A stretch of DNA of 64,000 bases from Bacteroidales bacterium UBA5219 (GCA_002412425.1 DHVB01000077.1:1-64000), one strand, 5' to 3'. Positions 1-9,611 are shown, numbered from the stretch's first letter. Notes: a model not told the origin generated them from the sequence alone. Program-made: numbers and translations.

Positions 1-11
1 GCGTCAGTTCC

Positions 12-39
12 TTTAAACTTTAACCTTTTAACTTTTAAC
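12..39. repeat. intergenic TTTAAC-type repeat tract
   Basis: Repeated TTTAAACTTTAAC / TTTTAAC units stand at the window edge. A short, unusually GC-rich stretch follows (about positions 40-85). Similar tracts occur at 13126-13202 and 31755-31862, always between genes. No function is visible. Confidence 0.45.
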
Positions 40-126
40 TCAAGTGTACGCTGCTTCGTCCTCAATTTCAGCGCCTTGCATTTTAACACTTCTGAAACAC
101 CTTGAAAATTCATTGTTTTAAAATTT

Positions 127-141
127 GTTTTGAGACAGCCT
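127..141 (+). repeat. 15-bp dispersed motif GTTTTGAGACAGCCT (copy 1)
   Basis: The identical 15-mer occurs in the opposite orientation at 24408-24422. Both copies lie just ahead of a gene start (ATG at 163 and ATG at 24434). It may be the end of a short dispersed element, but only two copies are visible here. Confidence 0.5.
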
Positions 142-162
142 CTTTTTAAATATAATTATAAT

Positions 163-1014
163 ATGTATTTATTTGCAGATAGCGGTTCCACAAAAACTCA
201 TTGGGTAATAACGGACTTTGAATACAATATTTTAACTGAATTTAAAACTATTGGTTTAAACCCATATTTTACAAGTGAACAAAAATTGTTAGCTACACTA
301 ACAGAAGCATTTCCCCAAAAATTAGACCCTTTAAAAATAGAAAAATTATATTTTTATGGTTCTGGTTGCTCTATTGAAGAAAATTACTACCACTTTCGTC
401 AAGCTTTTTTAGATTTTTTCTTTAATGCAGAAATCAATATTTTTTCTGATATGCTTGGAGCTGCAAGAGCATCATTAAAAACAGATGAAGGAATTTGTGC
501 TATTTTAGGAACTGGCGTAAATTCTTGCTTTTACAACGGACAAGCTATTAAGCAAAATGCAATTTCACTTGGATATATTCTTGGCGATGAAGGAAGTGGA
601 GCATATATTGGAAAATTATTTGCAAAATTTTACTTAGAAAAAAGATTAGACCCAGAATTAAGCGATAAATTTTATCTCGAAACTGGCGAAAATAAAGCAA
701 GTATATTAAATGCTGTTTACAAAAATCCTAATCCAAACAAATATTTAGCAAATTTTTGCCATTTTATTTACAAAAACATAGAACACAAGCAATTAACAGA
801 ACTTGTAGAATTTTCGTTTAACAAATTTTTTAAAAATTATATTGTAATTTTCAATGACTATGAAAATAAAAAACTAAGCCTAACAGGTTCACTTGCAAAT
901 GCTTTTAAAGATATTTTAATAAAAATAGCTACAAATTTAGGAATTCAACAACCTATATTTATTGATAATCCTATCTACGGAATTATAGAATATCACAGAA
1001 TTACAAACGAATAA
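163..1014 (+). CDS. BadF/BadG/BcrA/BcrD-family ATPase, N-acetylglucosamine-kinase-like
   Basis: A cytoplasmic sugar-kinase-fold ATPase of 283 residues, the usual length for the GlcNAc kinase branch of the BadF/BcrA family. The phosphate-1 loop DSGSTKT is at residues 6-12. A second glycine-rich phosphate loop (AILGTGVNS) lies near residue 115, followed by the family signature YILGDEGSGAYIG. The likely role is phosphorylation of an amino sugar salvaged from peptidoglycan or glycans; the substrate cannot be read from the sequence. I start it at ATG 163: an in-frame TTG at 130 lies inside a dispersed repeat and adds residues unlike the family. No operon partner is visible downstream. Confidence 0.85.
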   Translation: MYLFADSGSTKTHWVITDFEYNILTEFKTIGLNPYFTSEQKLLATLTEAFPQKLDPLKIEKLYFYGSGCSIEENYYHFRQAFLDFFFNAEINIFSDMLGAARASLKTDEGICAILGTGVNSCFYNGQAIKQNAISLGYILGDEGSGAYIGKLFAKFYLEKRLDPELSDKFYLETGENKASILNAVYKNPNPNKYLANFCHFIYKNIEHKQLTELVEFSFNKFFKNYIVIFNDYENKKLSLTGSLANAFKDILIKIATNLGIQQPIFIDNPIYGIIEYHRITNE

Positions 1015-1341
1015 AATTTTATTATAGCACTAAAACTCCTGATTTAAGGCTTTTAGGAATCAAAAAAATCAAAATAAGTTTATAATTGTTTTGTCACAAT
1101 TTTTGCGTTTAACTTCAAAAATTTCGCCAAAACATAACACAAATTTTATCAAATTTTATTTTCACACCCAATTGTTAATTACTTTATCGTATTTTATTGT
1201 AAAAAAGTGTCAAACTTTGTATGAAAATTAAATTATTTATCTATTTTTGCATTTAAATTAATAGGTAAAAAAATTTGTTTTTAGACAACGAACATATAAT
1301 TTTTACGTCTTTATTTTTAGAAATTTATAATATTTTTTAAC
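1015..1341. other. 327-bp gene-free region upstream of the large adhesin
   Basis: No coding frame or RNA gene is visible. The right part holds the probable promoter of the adhesin gene (1216-1249), leaving a leader of roughly 85 bases. The left part is AT-rich with no strong hairpin. Confidence 0.5.
1216..1249 (+). promoter_or_regulatory. probable Bacteroidota promoter of the adhesin gene
   Basis: A TTTG at 1216-1219 and TATTTTTG at 1242-1249 fit the -33 TTTG / -7 TAnnTTTG pattern. The spacing of 22 bases is slightly longer than usual. Confidence 0.45.
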
Positions 1342-4300
1342 ATGAAGAAAATTTTATTCCTAAGCATTCTGTTTTTTAGCTGTTTTGTGATTCAAGTACA
1401 ATCTCAAGTAACAGTTACTATTGGCACTGGTACAGAAGAAGGCAAATATAACCCAATTTATACATTTTATGGTTATAATTATACGCAACAAATCTACACT
1501 TCTGCAGAACTTAATACTGCTGGAGCTGTTGCAGGTATGCAAATAAATGCTATTCGTTTTTATTGGACAGGAGCAGGCAGTTTAAACAACTGTAATGTTT
1601 GGACTGTATATATGGGCGAAACTACTCAATCAAGTTTTACCTCTAATACAAGCTGGGTGCCCTATGCCTCTCTAACAGAAGTTTATACAGGCACTGTTAC
1701 CTTACCTGCAAATGCTGGTTGGTTTACTATTACCCTTACAAATCCTGTTACTTGGAATGGTGGTAACATAGTTGTAGCCATAGATGAAAATGTTCCTGGC
1801 TATGGACCATCAACCACTAGATGGCAGGCTACAATTACTGCGAATAACACAGCAATATACTATTATGCAGATGGGACAAATCCTGATCCTGCTTCGCCAC
1901 CTTCTGCCGATGGTACTACAACAACTCGTCCAAATATACAATTTGAAATGGCAAGTCTTATACCTTGCGCTGGAGACCCAGATCCTGGCACAGCTACAAT
2001 TAGCTCTGACACAGGTTGCCCAGGAGCAACAATTACATTAAGCTCTACAGATGCTACTGTTGGTTCTGGCATTACTTATATTTGGCAAAGCTCTCCAAAT
2101 CCAGATGGACCTTGGACAGATGTTCCAAATGGATCAAATCTAACTTGTGCTACTAATACTAATTCAATCACATATTATAGATTAAGAATACATTGTGCAA
2201 ACTCAGGATTATGGGGAACTTCCAATGTTGTATCTTATACACCAGAAGGTGAAGTTTGCTTATGTGGAGAATATCCTGCAGTTTACGCAAGTTCAACTTC
2301 TGACGAAGATATTTCAAATATTACTGTTGGTGGATGGTCTAATGATTCTGATTGTTCGACAACAGCACCCGGACCAGGCTCTATAAACAAAAGATACGCT
2401 AATTATACCGGCACTAGTGTTGGCGGACCTGTTGTAATGCAAGGAGAAACTGTTAACTTTAGCTTAACTCAAACAAGTTGTGGTTCAGGCTCATATGGGA
2501 ACGGCTTTCAATTATATATTGATTGGAACATGGATGGAGATTTCTTAGATGCTGGAGAGCAAGTTTATAACCAACCTACATCTGCAAGTGGAAATCATAC
2601 AAAAACAGGAACATTTACAGTACCAACAACAGCAACACCAGGAACAACAAGAATGCGTGCTGTTGTAGTAGAAACTACTTTCCCAACAAGCACAAACTAT
2701 GCTCATGCAGCATACTCTTGGGGTGAAACTGAAGATTATTGTATTACTATTATTGCAGCTGTTGATTGTAATGACATGCCTGTAGCTGGCACAGCTACTC
2801 CTGCTTCACAAGTAGTACCTAGCGGAGGTAGTGCTACAATAACTTTATCTGGCTCTACTATTGCTGCAGGCTTATCATATCAATGGCAAAGAGCTACTTC
2901 ACCTACAGGTCCTTTTACAGATATTGCTGGAGCAACATTACCAAGCTATAATACAGGAGCTCTAACAACTTCATACTACTACCGTTGCATTGTTACTTGT
3001 GTTGCCACAGGAGATGCTGCGACTTCAACCGACGCTTTTGTTGAAGTAATACAATCATATAATATGTCTAACACAACAATAACAACTTGTAATGCATTAT
3101 TTTATGATTCAGGAGGTCCTACAGGAAACTACTCATCTAGTCAAAATCTTACACTTACAATAATGCCAGAAGTTGTAGGAGGAAATGTAATTGTTACTTT
3201 TAACAGTTTCTCCTTAGAAAATAATTATGATAAATTATTCATTTATAATGGTAATTCTATTACTGCTCCACTAATTGGTCAATATACAGGAAGCACGTCA
3301 CCTGGAACAGTTACATCTACAGCCGCAGATGGATCTCTAACTTTTAGATTTACCTCTGATGGTAGTGTACAATATGCTGGATGGGAAGCTGTAATATCAT
3401 GTTCCGACCCTTGTAATTATGTTTACGAAACTCCTACTTTTGACCAAGTTGGTCCTTTCTGTTCAGGTTGGACTATTCCAGACCTACCAACGACTTCTAA
3501 CAATGGATATGAAGGAACTTGGGCTCCTGCAATTGATAATACTGCTACTACAACATATACTTTTACACCTAACGAAGGAGAATGTGCTACTCCAACCACA
3601 ATGACTATTGTTGTAAATCCAAATAATCCTGCTAGTTTTACTCAATATCCTTCATATTGTAGAGGAACTGCTATTCCAGAATTACCAACGATTTCTAACG
3701 ATGGCATTGAAGGCACTTGGTCTCCTGCTATTAATAACTGGAATACAACTGAATATACCTTTGTTACTAATGACGGAACTTGTGCTTGGACTACTATGGA
3801 AATCGAAATTGACACAGTCCCTGCTGAAATTATTAATAATTCAGGAAGCAACGAACTAACCTGTGATTTAACTGCTATTTATTTAACTGCACAAGGAGGT
3901 GTTAGTTACTCATGGGATGGAGTTTATTTTAATACTTTCCAAGGCAAGACTATTACAGACCCTGGAACTTATACTGTAATTGTGCGAGATGCTAATAGCT
4001 GTACAGGCGAAGCAAGTATTGAAATTACTCAAAATCTCAATCCTCCTGTTGCAACTATCACAAATAATACTGGTTCAGACTATCTTAATTGTCATATAAA
4101 TGAAATTAGTTTAACTGCATCAGGTGGAACTAGTTATGCTTGGAGTGGTGGTGCTACACCAAATTCAGCCACAAATACTTTTAATACTGAAGGCACTTAT
4201 TATGTTACTGTTACTGCTGATAACGGATGTGACACGATCATATATTACATGATAACAGATGAAACAATTTTAGATATAACAGAAAACATCACAAGTCCTT

Positions 4301-6144
4301 CTTGCTTTGGCATGACAGGAAGTGCTGAAATAATTATTAATTCTGGTGGTCAAGCTCCATTCATAATTGAATGGACAGATGGTGTTACTACATTTTCTCG
4401 TACCAATATTCCTACAAATACTCCATTCGGATATATTATTACTGACGCTGATAACTGCTCAACTATAAGATCGCTAACCATTACCACACCAGAACAAATA
4501 CAAGTAAACTTTGTTAGTGATAGTGTCAGTTGCTATGGTGGTCATGACGGTTCCCTAGATATTTCAAACTCCACTGGAGGTGTTCCTCCATATTCTTACC
4601 AATGGTCTGTTGCTGGTGGAACTGGAAGTCAAATAACAGGTCTAGCTGCTGGTACATATTTTGTTACAATTTCAGACGCTAAAAACTGTACTGCATCAGG
4701 AAGTCATTCTGTAGGTCAGCCAGAACAAATATCAATTGACATGCAAATTACTGATGCTATTTGTGGACAAACAGGTGGAGCTATAAATGCTGAAGCTACT
4801 GGTGGTGTTGGTGGTTTTACATATGAATGGTCAACTAGTAGCATATCTAACAATATCACAGGACTAACTCCAAACATGTACACACTAACAGTTACAGATG
4901 CTAACAATTGCACCCAAACAGCTAGTGCAACTGTCGATAAAACTGGAGATATTATTGCTAACATAACAGTTGTTCAACCTATTTTGTGCGGAGGAAATCC
5001 AGATGCAATTTTACAAGGTAGTTCTGCTAACGGAGCAATGCCATTGACTTTTAATTGGAGCAATAGCGCTACAAGCGAAATTATTAATAACTTAGCTGTA
5101 GGTACATACATGCTTACAGTTACTGATGCTTGGGGTTGTACTGGAAGTACAGAAGAAACACTTGAAGCTGCAATAGATGTAAGTATAAATTCTAATGTAT
5201 CTCATGTGAAATGTTATGGTAACAATGATGGTAAAATTAATATTGGCATCTTAAGTGGTGAACCTCCATTCACTATTGCATGGTCAAATGATTCTACAGA
5301 ATTGAATCAAAGTTCTTTACCTGCTGGTCTATATTCTGTTACAATTACTGATAATAGAGACTGTGCGATTACAGAAAATTTTGAAATCATTGAGCCACCA
5401 GTTCTTGAATTAGCTTTCACAAAAAAAGACGTTAGTTGTTACAGTGATTTAAACGGCACTATAACTATGAATGTTACAGGAGGAACAGAACCTTACACTT
5501 ATTCTATAACAACTCCAAGAAATCAAGTCGTAACAAATACAGCTTCAGCAAATAACTTATCAATTGGAAAATATATAATGAAAGTTGTTGATAATAACGG
5601 TTGTACTGACATTAAAGAAACTAACATTTATCAACCAGCCAAACTAAGTGCTAAAGTTAATGTTACAAATCCAAGTTGTATGGGGAATGATGATGGCTCA
5701 ATTATAGTTACTCCATTAGGTGGAACATCACCATATAGATACACATACGATAACTTTGATTTAGATACTAATATTATTGTCAATGCAAAAGAAGGTAGAT
5801 ATAGCATTGAAGTTGAAGACGCTAATTCTTGTAAACTTATTTTAAGCGATATATATGTTGGAGATGGGCTATTGCCTTGTCTAAAAATTCCAAATGCTTT
5901 CACTCCAAATGGTGATGGTATTAACGAAACTTGGATAATTGAAAATATTGATCTCTACCCAGATGCTCAAATTTTTGTATATACCCGTTGGGGAGAACAA
6001 ATATATTATGGAACCCCAAAATCAGATCCTTGGAATGGAACTTATAATGGTAAAAAAATGCCTACAGGAGCATACTTGTACATTGTAGAAACAAGAAATA
6101 ACGATGCTGGCGTATATAAAGGCACTGTAACTATAGTGTACTAA
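1342..6144 (+). CDS. large SprB-type surface adhesin with T9SS type B sorting domain
   Basis: A 1600-residue exported protein. A signal peptide (residues 1-21, ending VQSQ) is followed by a beta-rich N-terminal region. Then come a GEVED domain (about 370-470; GFQLYIDWNMDGDF), Ig-like segments, a CUB-like domain (about 583-688; NYDKLFIYNGN) and further Ig/PKD-like segments. Seven SprB-like repeats (about 980-1510) each open with a Cys-x-Gly-type motif such as SCYGGHDGS and end with VTDANNCT-like Cys. The C-terminus (about 1515-1600; NAFTPNGDGINE, YTRWGEQIY, WNGTYNGKKMPTGAYLY) is the gliding-motility-associated type B sorting domain. Such proteins cross the outer membrane by T9SS and act in adhesion or gliding. 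The gene stands alone between its own promoter and a strong terminator. Confidence 0.9.
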   Translation: MKKILFLSILFFSCFVIQVQSQVTVTIGTGTEEGKYNPIYTFYGYNYTQQIYTSAELNTAGAVAGMQINAIRFYWTGAGSLNNCNVWTVYMGETTQSSFTSNTSWVPYASLTEVYTGTVTLPANAGWFTITLTNPVTWNGGNIVVAIDENVPGYGPSTTRWQATITANNTAIYYYADGTNPDPASPPSADGTTTTRPNIQFEMASLIPCAGDPDPGTATISSDTGCPGATITLSSTDATVGSGITYIWQSSPNPDGPWTDVPNGSNLTCATNTNSITYYRLRIHCANSGLWGTSNVVSYTPEGEVCLCGEYPAVYASSTSDEDISNITVGGWSNDSDCSTTAPGPGSINKRYANYTGTSVGGPVVMQGETVNFSLTQTSCGSGSYGNGFQLYIDWNMDGDFLDAGEQVYNQPTSASGNHTKTGTFTVPTTATPGTTRMRAVVVETTFPTSTNYAHAAYSWGETEDYCITIIAAVDCNDMPVAGTATPASQVVPSGGSATITLSGSTIAAGLSYQWQRATSPTGPFTDIAGATLPSYNTGALTTSYYYRCIVTCVATGDAATSTDAFVEVIQSYNMSNTTITTCNALFYDSGGPTGNYSSSQNLTLTIMPEVVGGNVIVTFNSFSLENNYDKLFIYNGNSITAPLIGQYTGSTSPGTVTSTAADGSLTFRFTSDGSVQYAGWEAVISCSDPCNYVYETPTFDQVGPFCSGWTIPDLPTTSNNGYEGTWAPAIDNTATTTYTFTPNEGECATPTTMTIVVNPNNPASFTQYPSYCRGTAIPELPTISNDGIEGTWSPAINNWNTTEYTFVTNDGTCAWTTMEIEIDTVPAEIINNSGSNELTCDLTAIYLTAQGGVSYSWDGVYFNTFQGKTITDPGTYTVIVRDANSCTGEASIEITQNLNPPVATITNNTGSDYLNCHINEISLTASGGTSYAWSGGATPNSATNTFNTEGTYYVTVTADNGCDTIIYYMITDETILDITENITSPSCFGMTGSAEIIINSGGQAPFIIEWTDGVTTFSRTNIPTNTPFGYIITDADNCSTIRSLTITTPEQIQVNFVSDSVSCYGGHDGSLDISNSTGGVPPYSYQWSVAGGTGSQITGLAAGTYFVTISDAKNCTASGSHSVGQPEQISIDMQITDAICGQTGGAINAEATGGVGGFTYEWSTSSISNNITGLTPNMYTLTVTDANNCTQTASATVDKTGDIIANITVVQPILCGGNPDAILQGSSANGAMPLTFNWSNSATSEIINNLAVGTYMLTVTDAWGCTGSTEETLEAAIDVSINSNVSHVKCYGNNDGKINIGILSGEPPFTIAWSNDSTELNQSSLPAGLYSVTITDNRDCAITENFEIIEPPVLELAFTKKDVSCYSDLNGTITMNVTGGTEPYTYSITTPRNQVVTNTASANNLSIGKYIMKVVDNNGCTDIKETNIYQPAKLSAKVNVTNPSCMGNDDGSIIVTPLGGTSPYRYTYDNFDLDTNIIVNAKEGRYSIEVEDANSCKLILSDIYVGDGLLPCLKIPNAFTPNGDGINETWIIENIDLYPDAQIFVYTRWGEQIYYGTPKSDPWNGTYNGKKMPTGAYLYIVETRNNDAGVYKGTVTIVY

Positions 6145-6160
6145 AAAATACTAGGAAATA

Positions 6161-6202
6161 AAAAAGCCAACTAATAGATAATAAATTAGTTGGCTTTTTT
6201 TT
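6161..6202. terminator. bidirectional intrinsic terminator
   Basis: A perfect inverted repeat (AAAAAGCCAACTAAT at 6161-6175 and its complement at 6185-6199) is followed by a T run. It lies between the convergent adhesin gene and rsmI and should serve both. Confidence 0.85.
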
Positions 6203-6216
6203 AATTCCTCAATGTT

Positions 6217-6906
6217 TTATTCTATTTCTTTTTGCTTAGTTTTTCCTTCAACAACTATTACTATTTCACCTTTTATAGTTTTTTCTGAAAAATGCGTAAT
6301 TAATTCTTTCAAATTTCCTCTAACATTTTCTTCATGTAATTTTGAAATTTCACGCGAGACAGAAGCTCTACGATTTTCGCCAAAAAACTCAACGAACAAT
6401 TCCAAAGTCTTTATCAATCTATAAGGAGATTCATAAAAAACCATGGTTCTCTCCTCCTCTACCAAGCTCTGCATTTTTTTATTTCTACCTTTTTTCTGAG
6501 GTAAAAAACCTTCAAAGCAAAATCTATCATTGGGTAAACCAGAATTTACTAAAGCTGGCACAAAAGCAGTTGCTCCCGGAAGACATTCAACATCAATTTC
6601 ATTTTCCAAACAAGCTTTAACAAGCAAATATCCAGGGTCTGAAATACCAGGAGTTCCAGCATCTGAAATTAAAGCAACTGAATTGCTTGTCAAAATTCGT
6701 TCTACTACATTATCTAAAATTTTATGTTCATTAAACTTATGAAAACTATACATTTTTGTATTTATTTCAAAGTGTTTTAACAAAAACCCCGAAGTGCGTG
6801 TATCTTCAGCCAAAATAAAATCAACTTCTTTTAAAATTCTTATGGCTCTAAAAGTCATATCTTCTAAATTACCTATAGGTGTAGGAACAACAAAAAGTTT
6901 ACTCAT
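6217..6906 (-). CDS. rsmI: 16S rRNA (cytidine-1402 2'-O)-methyltransferase RsmI
   Basis: A SAM-dependent enzyme that 2'-O-methylates C1402 in the decoding centre of 16S rRNA. The tetrapyrrole-methylase fold begins with VVPTPIGNLEDMTFRA near the N-terminus. EDTRTSG, SDAGTPGISDPG and LPGATAFVPAL follow in the RsmI order. At 229 residues it lacks the C-terminal extension of the E. coli enzyme (about 286), which is usual in Bacteroidota. The ATG overlaps the end of the upstream M28 peptidase gene by 8 bases, so the two are probably translationally coupled. It is the last gene of a three-gene minus-strand operon ending at the shared terminator. Confidence 0.93.
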   Translation of the reverse strand: MSKLFVVPTPIGNLEDMTFRAIRILKEVDFILAEDTRTSGFLLKHFEINTKMYSFHKFNEHKILDNVVERILTSNSVALISDAGTPGISDPGYLLVKACLENEIDVECLPGATAFVPALVNSGLPNDRFCFEGFLPQKKGRNKKMQSLVEEERTMVFYESPYRLIKTLELFVEFFGENRRASVSREISKLHEENVRGNLKELITHFSEKTIKGEIVIVVEGKTKQKEIE

Positions 6907-8185
6907 AATTCTCTACAAATTTTGTTATTAAATCAAAAAGTTGATAATATCCACCAAAAGTTAATGTTTCTAATTTATCTTTAGGATGATGATAATAAGT
7001 TTTTCCACCCATAGTATAAATAAAAAGAGACCTCACTCCCATTTCGTGAAAAGGATAATGATCACTATTTGCTGAAATATCACGTGATTTCATTATTTCA
7101 AAAAAATTATTTTCAGAATTTAACTTTTGAAATAAATTCCATTCTTTTTCATATTTTTCGTTTGCTGCATTCACTATAGTTATTCCCTCATCACCAGTTC
7201 CTGCTAAATCAATATTTAGTAAAACTTTAATTTTTTCTAATTCAAAAATTGGATTTAATACATAATACAACGAACCTAACAAGCCAGCTTCCTCGCCAAA
7301 GAAAAACATAAAAGCTATGGAATATTTTGGTTTATTCTTAGAATAATAATCTGCCAAATCCAATAACAAAGCTACCCCACTTGCATTATCTTGAGCTCCG
7401 GGCATATAAACTTTTTTACCCATTTTACCCAAATGGTCGTAATGTGCAGTAAAAACAACAAAATCATCTGTTTCGCCAGGAATATAAGCAATTACATTTT
7501 TTGCTTTAAAATTAGGATTTAGTGCAGGTTTAACATCAATAAAAATAGTTTTGGAATTTGGGTCAAAAAATTCTCTTTTGATTTTCACAAGCGGATATGA
7601 TTGCTGCCTTCTACTAACAGACCACATTAATTCTTCTGGAATTAATTCTACTATCCCAGCAAAAAAAGAATTGCCCATTACAAAATTTGAAATATAAAAT
7701 TTCTTAATATCTATATTTTCTGTTTGAGCATAGTCAATTACAAAAACAGATGATTTTAATGCAATATTTTTACCTATATGTTTAATAATTCCAATAGTAT
7801 CATTTAATAATACCGAATCTGGCTTCCACAACTCATATTCTTGCTTAACTTTTGGACTAGCAGGACCAATCAAATAATCAACTCCAGGAATCAATTGTTT
7901 ATTATCGATTTTTACAAGTAATTTTCCTGGAAAAGTATTTACAGGATAAGAAAATTCCTGAAAATAAGAATCTCCAAATTTTAGCAACCCCATTTTTGAA
8001 AGTTCATCTGCAATAAAATTTGCAGACAAGTCGCCTGCTTTTCCCACATATCCTCGTCCAGCAAATTTCTTAGAACTTAAAATTTCAATTCTTTTTTTTG
8101 TATTTTCAAGATTTTGAGCATGTAAATTTGAAGAAAAAGAAAAAACAAAACTTAATATTCCAAGAAAAATTTTTACCCTATACAT
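6899..8185 (-). CDS. exported M28-family zinc peptidase
   Basis: A secreted metallo-aminopeptidase-like protein of 428 residues. The signal peptide (about 1-23) ends in LHAQ. The M28 catalytic domain occupies the C-terminal half. Zinc ligands and catalytic residues are visible in order: HYDHLG (about 247), DNASG, GEEAGLLGS with the general-base Glu, NIDLAG and a late HHPKD histidine. A predicted PA-like insert precedes it. I start at ATG 8185 rather than the in-frame TTG at 8200, because the signal peptide then begins MYRVKIFL. The ATG overlaps the stop of the upstream gene by 8 bases (ATGTATAG). The substrate is unknown; a periplasmic peptide-scavenging role is inferred. Confidence 0.85.
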   Translation of the reverse strand: MYRVKIFLGILSFVFSFSSNLHAQNLENTKKRIEILSSKKFAGRGYVGKAGDLSANFIADELSKMGLLKFGDSYFQEFSYPVNTFPGKLLVKIDNKQLIPGVDYLIGPASPKVKQEYELWKPDSVLLNDTIGIIKHIGKNIALKSSVFVIDYAQTENIDIKKFYISNFVMGNSFFAGIVELIPEELMWSVSRRQQSYPLVKIKREFFDPNSKTIFIDVKPALNPNFKAKNVIAYIPGETDDFVVFTAHYDHLGKMGKKVYMPGAQDNASGVALLLDLADYYSKNKPKYSIAFMFFFGEEAGLLGSLYYVLNPIFELEKIKVLLNIDLAGTGDEGITIVNAANEKYEKEWNLFQKLNSENNFFEIMKSRDISANSDHYPFHEMGVRSLFIYTMGGKTYYHHPKDKLETLTFGGYYQLFDLITKFVENYE

Positions 8186-8966
8186 ATCTTCTTCTAACAA
8201 TATTCATAAAGTTTTCCACATTAGAATCTGCTATATCCCATTGAAAATGAGATTTCATATAACTTTGAGCCTCATCAAAAGAATTTAAAGAATTCAAATT
8301 TGCTATTGTCTCATCAAATAAATCTGTACTTCCATTAAACAATTCACGAACAAATAAAAATCTATCTCCTAAACTCATGGCAGAGCGAATATCTGAAACA
8401 GGTTTTATCCTTGCATTCAAATCTTGAACACTAGTCTGAGAAGCTAAAGCTTCATTTAACGAAGTTTTATTTTGTCCCAAATGCTCGCCTATATATTTAG
8501 GAGAACTTGAATTATTATCACTTGAAAATAAATTCCCTTGCTCAACACTTTGTGTTTTTTTAACTTCTTCCTTCTTTTCAAACACAACGTCTTTGGGTTC
8601 TGGACTTTCTTCTTCGTCTAAATCGAAAAAATCAATAGGGACAAAACTATCTTTTTTAGTTTCAACAACAGGTTTTTCTTCTACAATAGTTTTTTCAGGC
8701 TCTTTATTTACAATAGGTTTTTCTTCTACTTTTTCAGCAACCACTTCTGGCTTAACTACTTTTTGCTCAACAGGTTGTTCTATTACTTTAGAATCTTTCT
8801 CCTCTTCTATTTTAGTTACTTCAATTATACTCAACTCAAAATAAACATCTTTAAGTTTTTGTAATAAAATTTCTTTTTCTAATTCTGTAATAGCAACATT
8901 ATTTATACTGTTAATAAAATCCAGAATTTTATTTAATTTTTCTTTTACAATAAAAATCTTTTCCAT
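8178..8966 (-). CDS. conserved Bacteroidota protein of unknown function
   Basis: A 262-residue cytoplasmic protein with no known domain. Residues 1-50 form a predicted helical segment. Residues about 55-150 are a low-complexity linker dominated by Lys, Glu, Val and Pro. The C-terminal 90 residues (SLGDRFLFVRELFNG, ending NIVRRRYV) look compact and resemble a tail I recognise from unannotated Bacteroidota proteins. It is the first gene of the operon with the M28 peptidase and rsmI. The acidic/lysine linker suggests a tether between two interaction modules, but no function can be assigned. Confidence 0.7.
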   Translation of the reverse strand: MEKIFIVKEKLNKILDFINSINNVAITELEKEILLQKLKDVYFELSIIEVTKIEEEKDSKVIEQPVEQKVVKPEVVAEKVEEKPIVNKEPEKTIVEEKPVVETKKDSFVPIDFFDLDEEESPEPKDVVFEKKEEVKKTQSVEQGNLFSSDNNSSSPKYIGEHLGQNKTSLNEALASQTSVQDLNARIKPVSDIRSAMSLGDRFLFVRELFNGSTDLFDETIANLNSLNSFDEAQSYMKSHFQWDIADSNVENFMNIVRRRYV

Positions 8967-8980
8967 ACAAAATATTTTTC

Positions 8981-8988
8981 TAAATTTG
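8981..8988 (+). promoter_or_regulatory. candidate -7 box for thymidine kinase
   Basis: TAAATTTG matches TAnnTTTG and lies about 40 bases ahead of the tdk ATG. A divergent candidate box (TATTTTTG on the minus strand, 9013-9006) faces the opposite operon. No clear -33 TTTG is seen. Confidence 0.35.
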
Positions 8989-9029
8989 TAATTAAATTAT
9001 TTGTACAAAAATATAAAAATTATTGTTAA

Positions 9030-9608
9030 ATGTTTCTTGAACAACCTAAAAAAGGTGAGCCAAAAAAAGGCTGGATTGAAGTTATTGCTGGTTCAATGTT
9101 TTCGGGGAAAACCGAAGAGCTAATTCGCCGTTTACGTAGAGCTGAATTTGCTAAGCAAAAAGTTGAGATTTTCAAACCTGCTATTGATACAAGATACGAT
9201 GCTGAAGATGTTGTTTCTCATAATGCTACTTCTATTCGCTCCACTCCTGTAACTTCTTCACAAAACATTCTTTTATTAACTGGCGAAGTTGATGTTGTCG
9301 GAATTGATGAAGCTCAGTTTTTCGATAACGGAATTATTGAAGTTTGTATCAAACTAGCTGACCAAGGCATTAGAGTTGTTGTTGCAGGTTTAGATATGGA
9401 TTTTTTAGGACGACCTTTCGGTCCAATGCCTGCTTTGTTTGCTGTTGCCGAATATGTTACTAAAGTTCATGCTGTTTGCGTACATTGTGGCGATTTGGCT
9501 CAGTTCTCATACCGACAATCCGAAGACAATGCTGTGGTTGTGCTTGGAGAAAAAGACATTTACAAACCTCTATGCAGACGTTGCTACAACGAAGAAACAA
9601 AAAAATAA
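9030..9608 (+). CDS. tdk: thymidine kinase
   Basis: Phosphorylates thymidine to dTMP with ATP in pyrimidine salvage. The 192 residues are the usual type II size. The Walker A loop GSMFSGKT is at residues 21-28 and the Walker B-like GIDEAQFF near residue 92. AGLDMDFLGRPFG forms the substrate lasso region. Two zinc-binding cysteine pairs (CVHCG and CRRCYNE) lie near the C-terminus. The short N-terminal extension rich in Lys and Gly is common in Bacteroidota. Only 3 bases separate its stop from murF-alr, so the two are probably cotranscribed. Confidence 0.95.
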   Translation: MFLEQPKKGEPKKGWIEVIAGSMFSGKTEELIRRLRRAEFAKQKVEIFKPAIDTRYDAEDVVSHNATSIRSTPVTSSQNILLLTGEVDVVGIDEAQFFDNGIIEVCIKLADQGIRVVVAGLDMDFLGRPFGPMPALFAVAEYVTKVHAVCVHCGDLAQFSYRQSEDNAVVVLGEKDIYKPLCRRCYNEETKK

Positions 9609-9611
9609 TAA

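Noticed and set aside
130..162. TTG start for the BadF-type ATPase
   Set aside because: The TTG lies inside a dispersed 15-mer and adds 11 residues before a typical family N-terminus that begins at ATG 163.
8593..8844. 83-codon plus-strand frame rich in Ser and Thr
   Set aside because: It is the antisense of the Lys/Glu-rich linker of the real minus-strand gene; its low complexity mirrors that linker.
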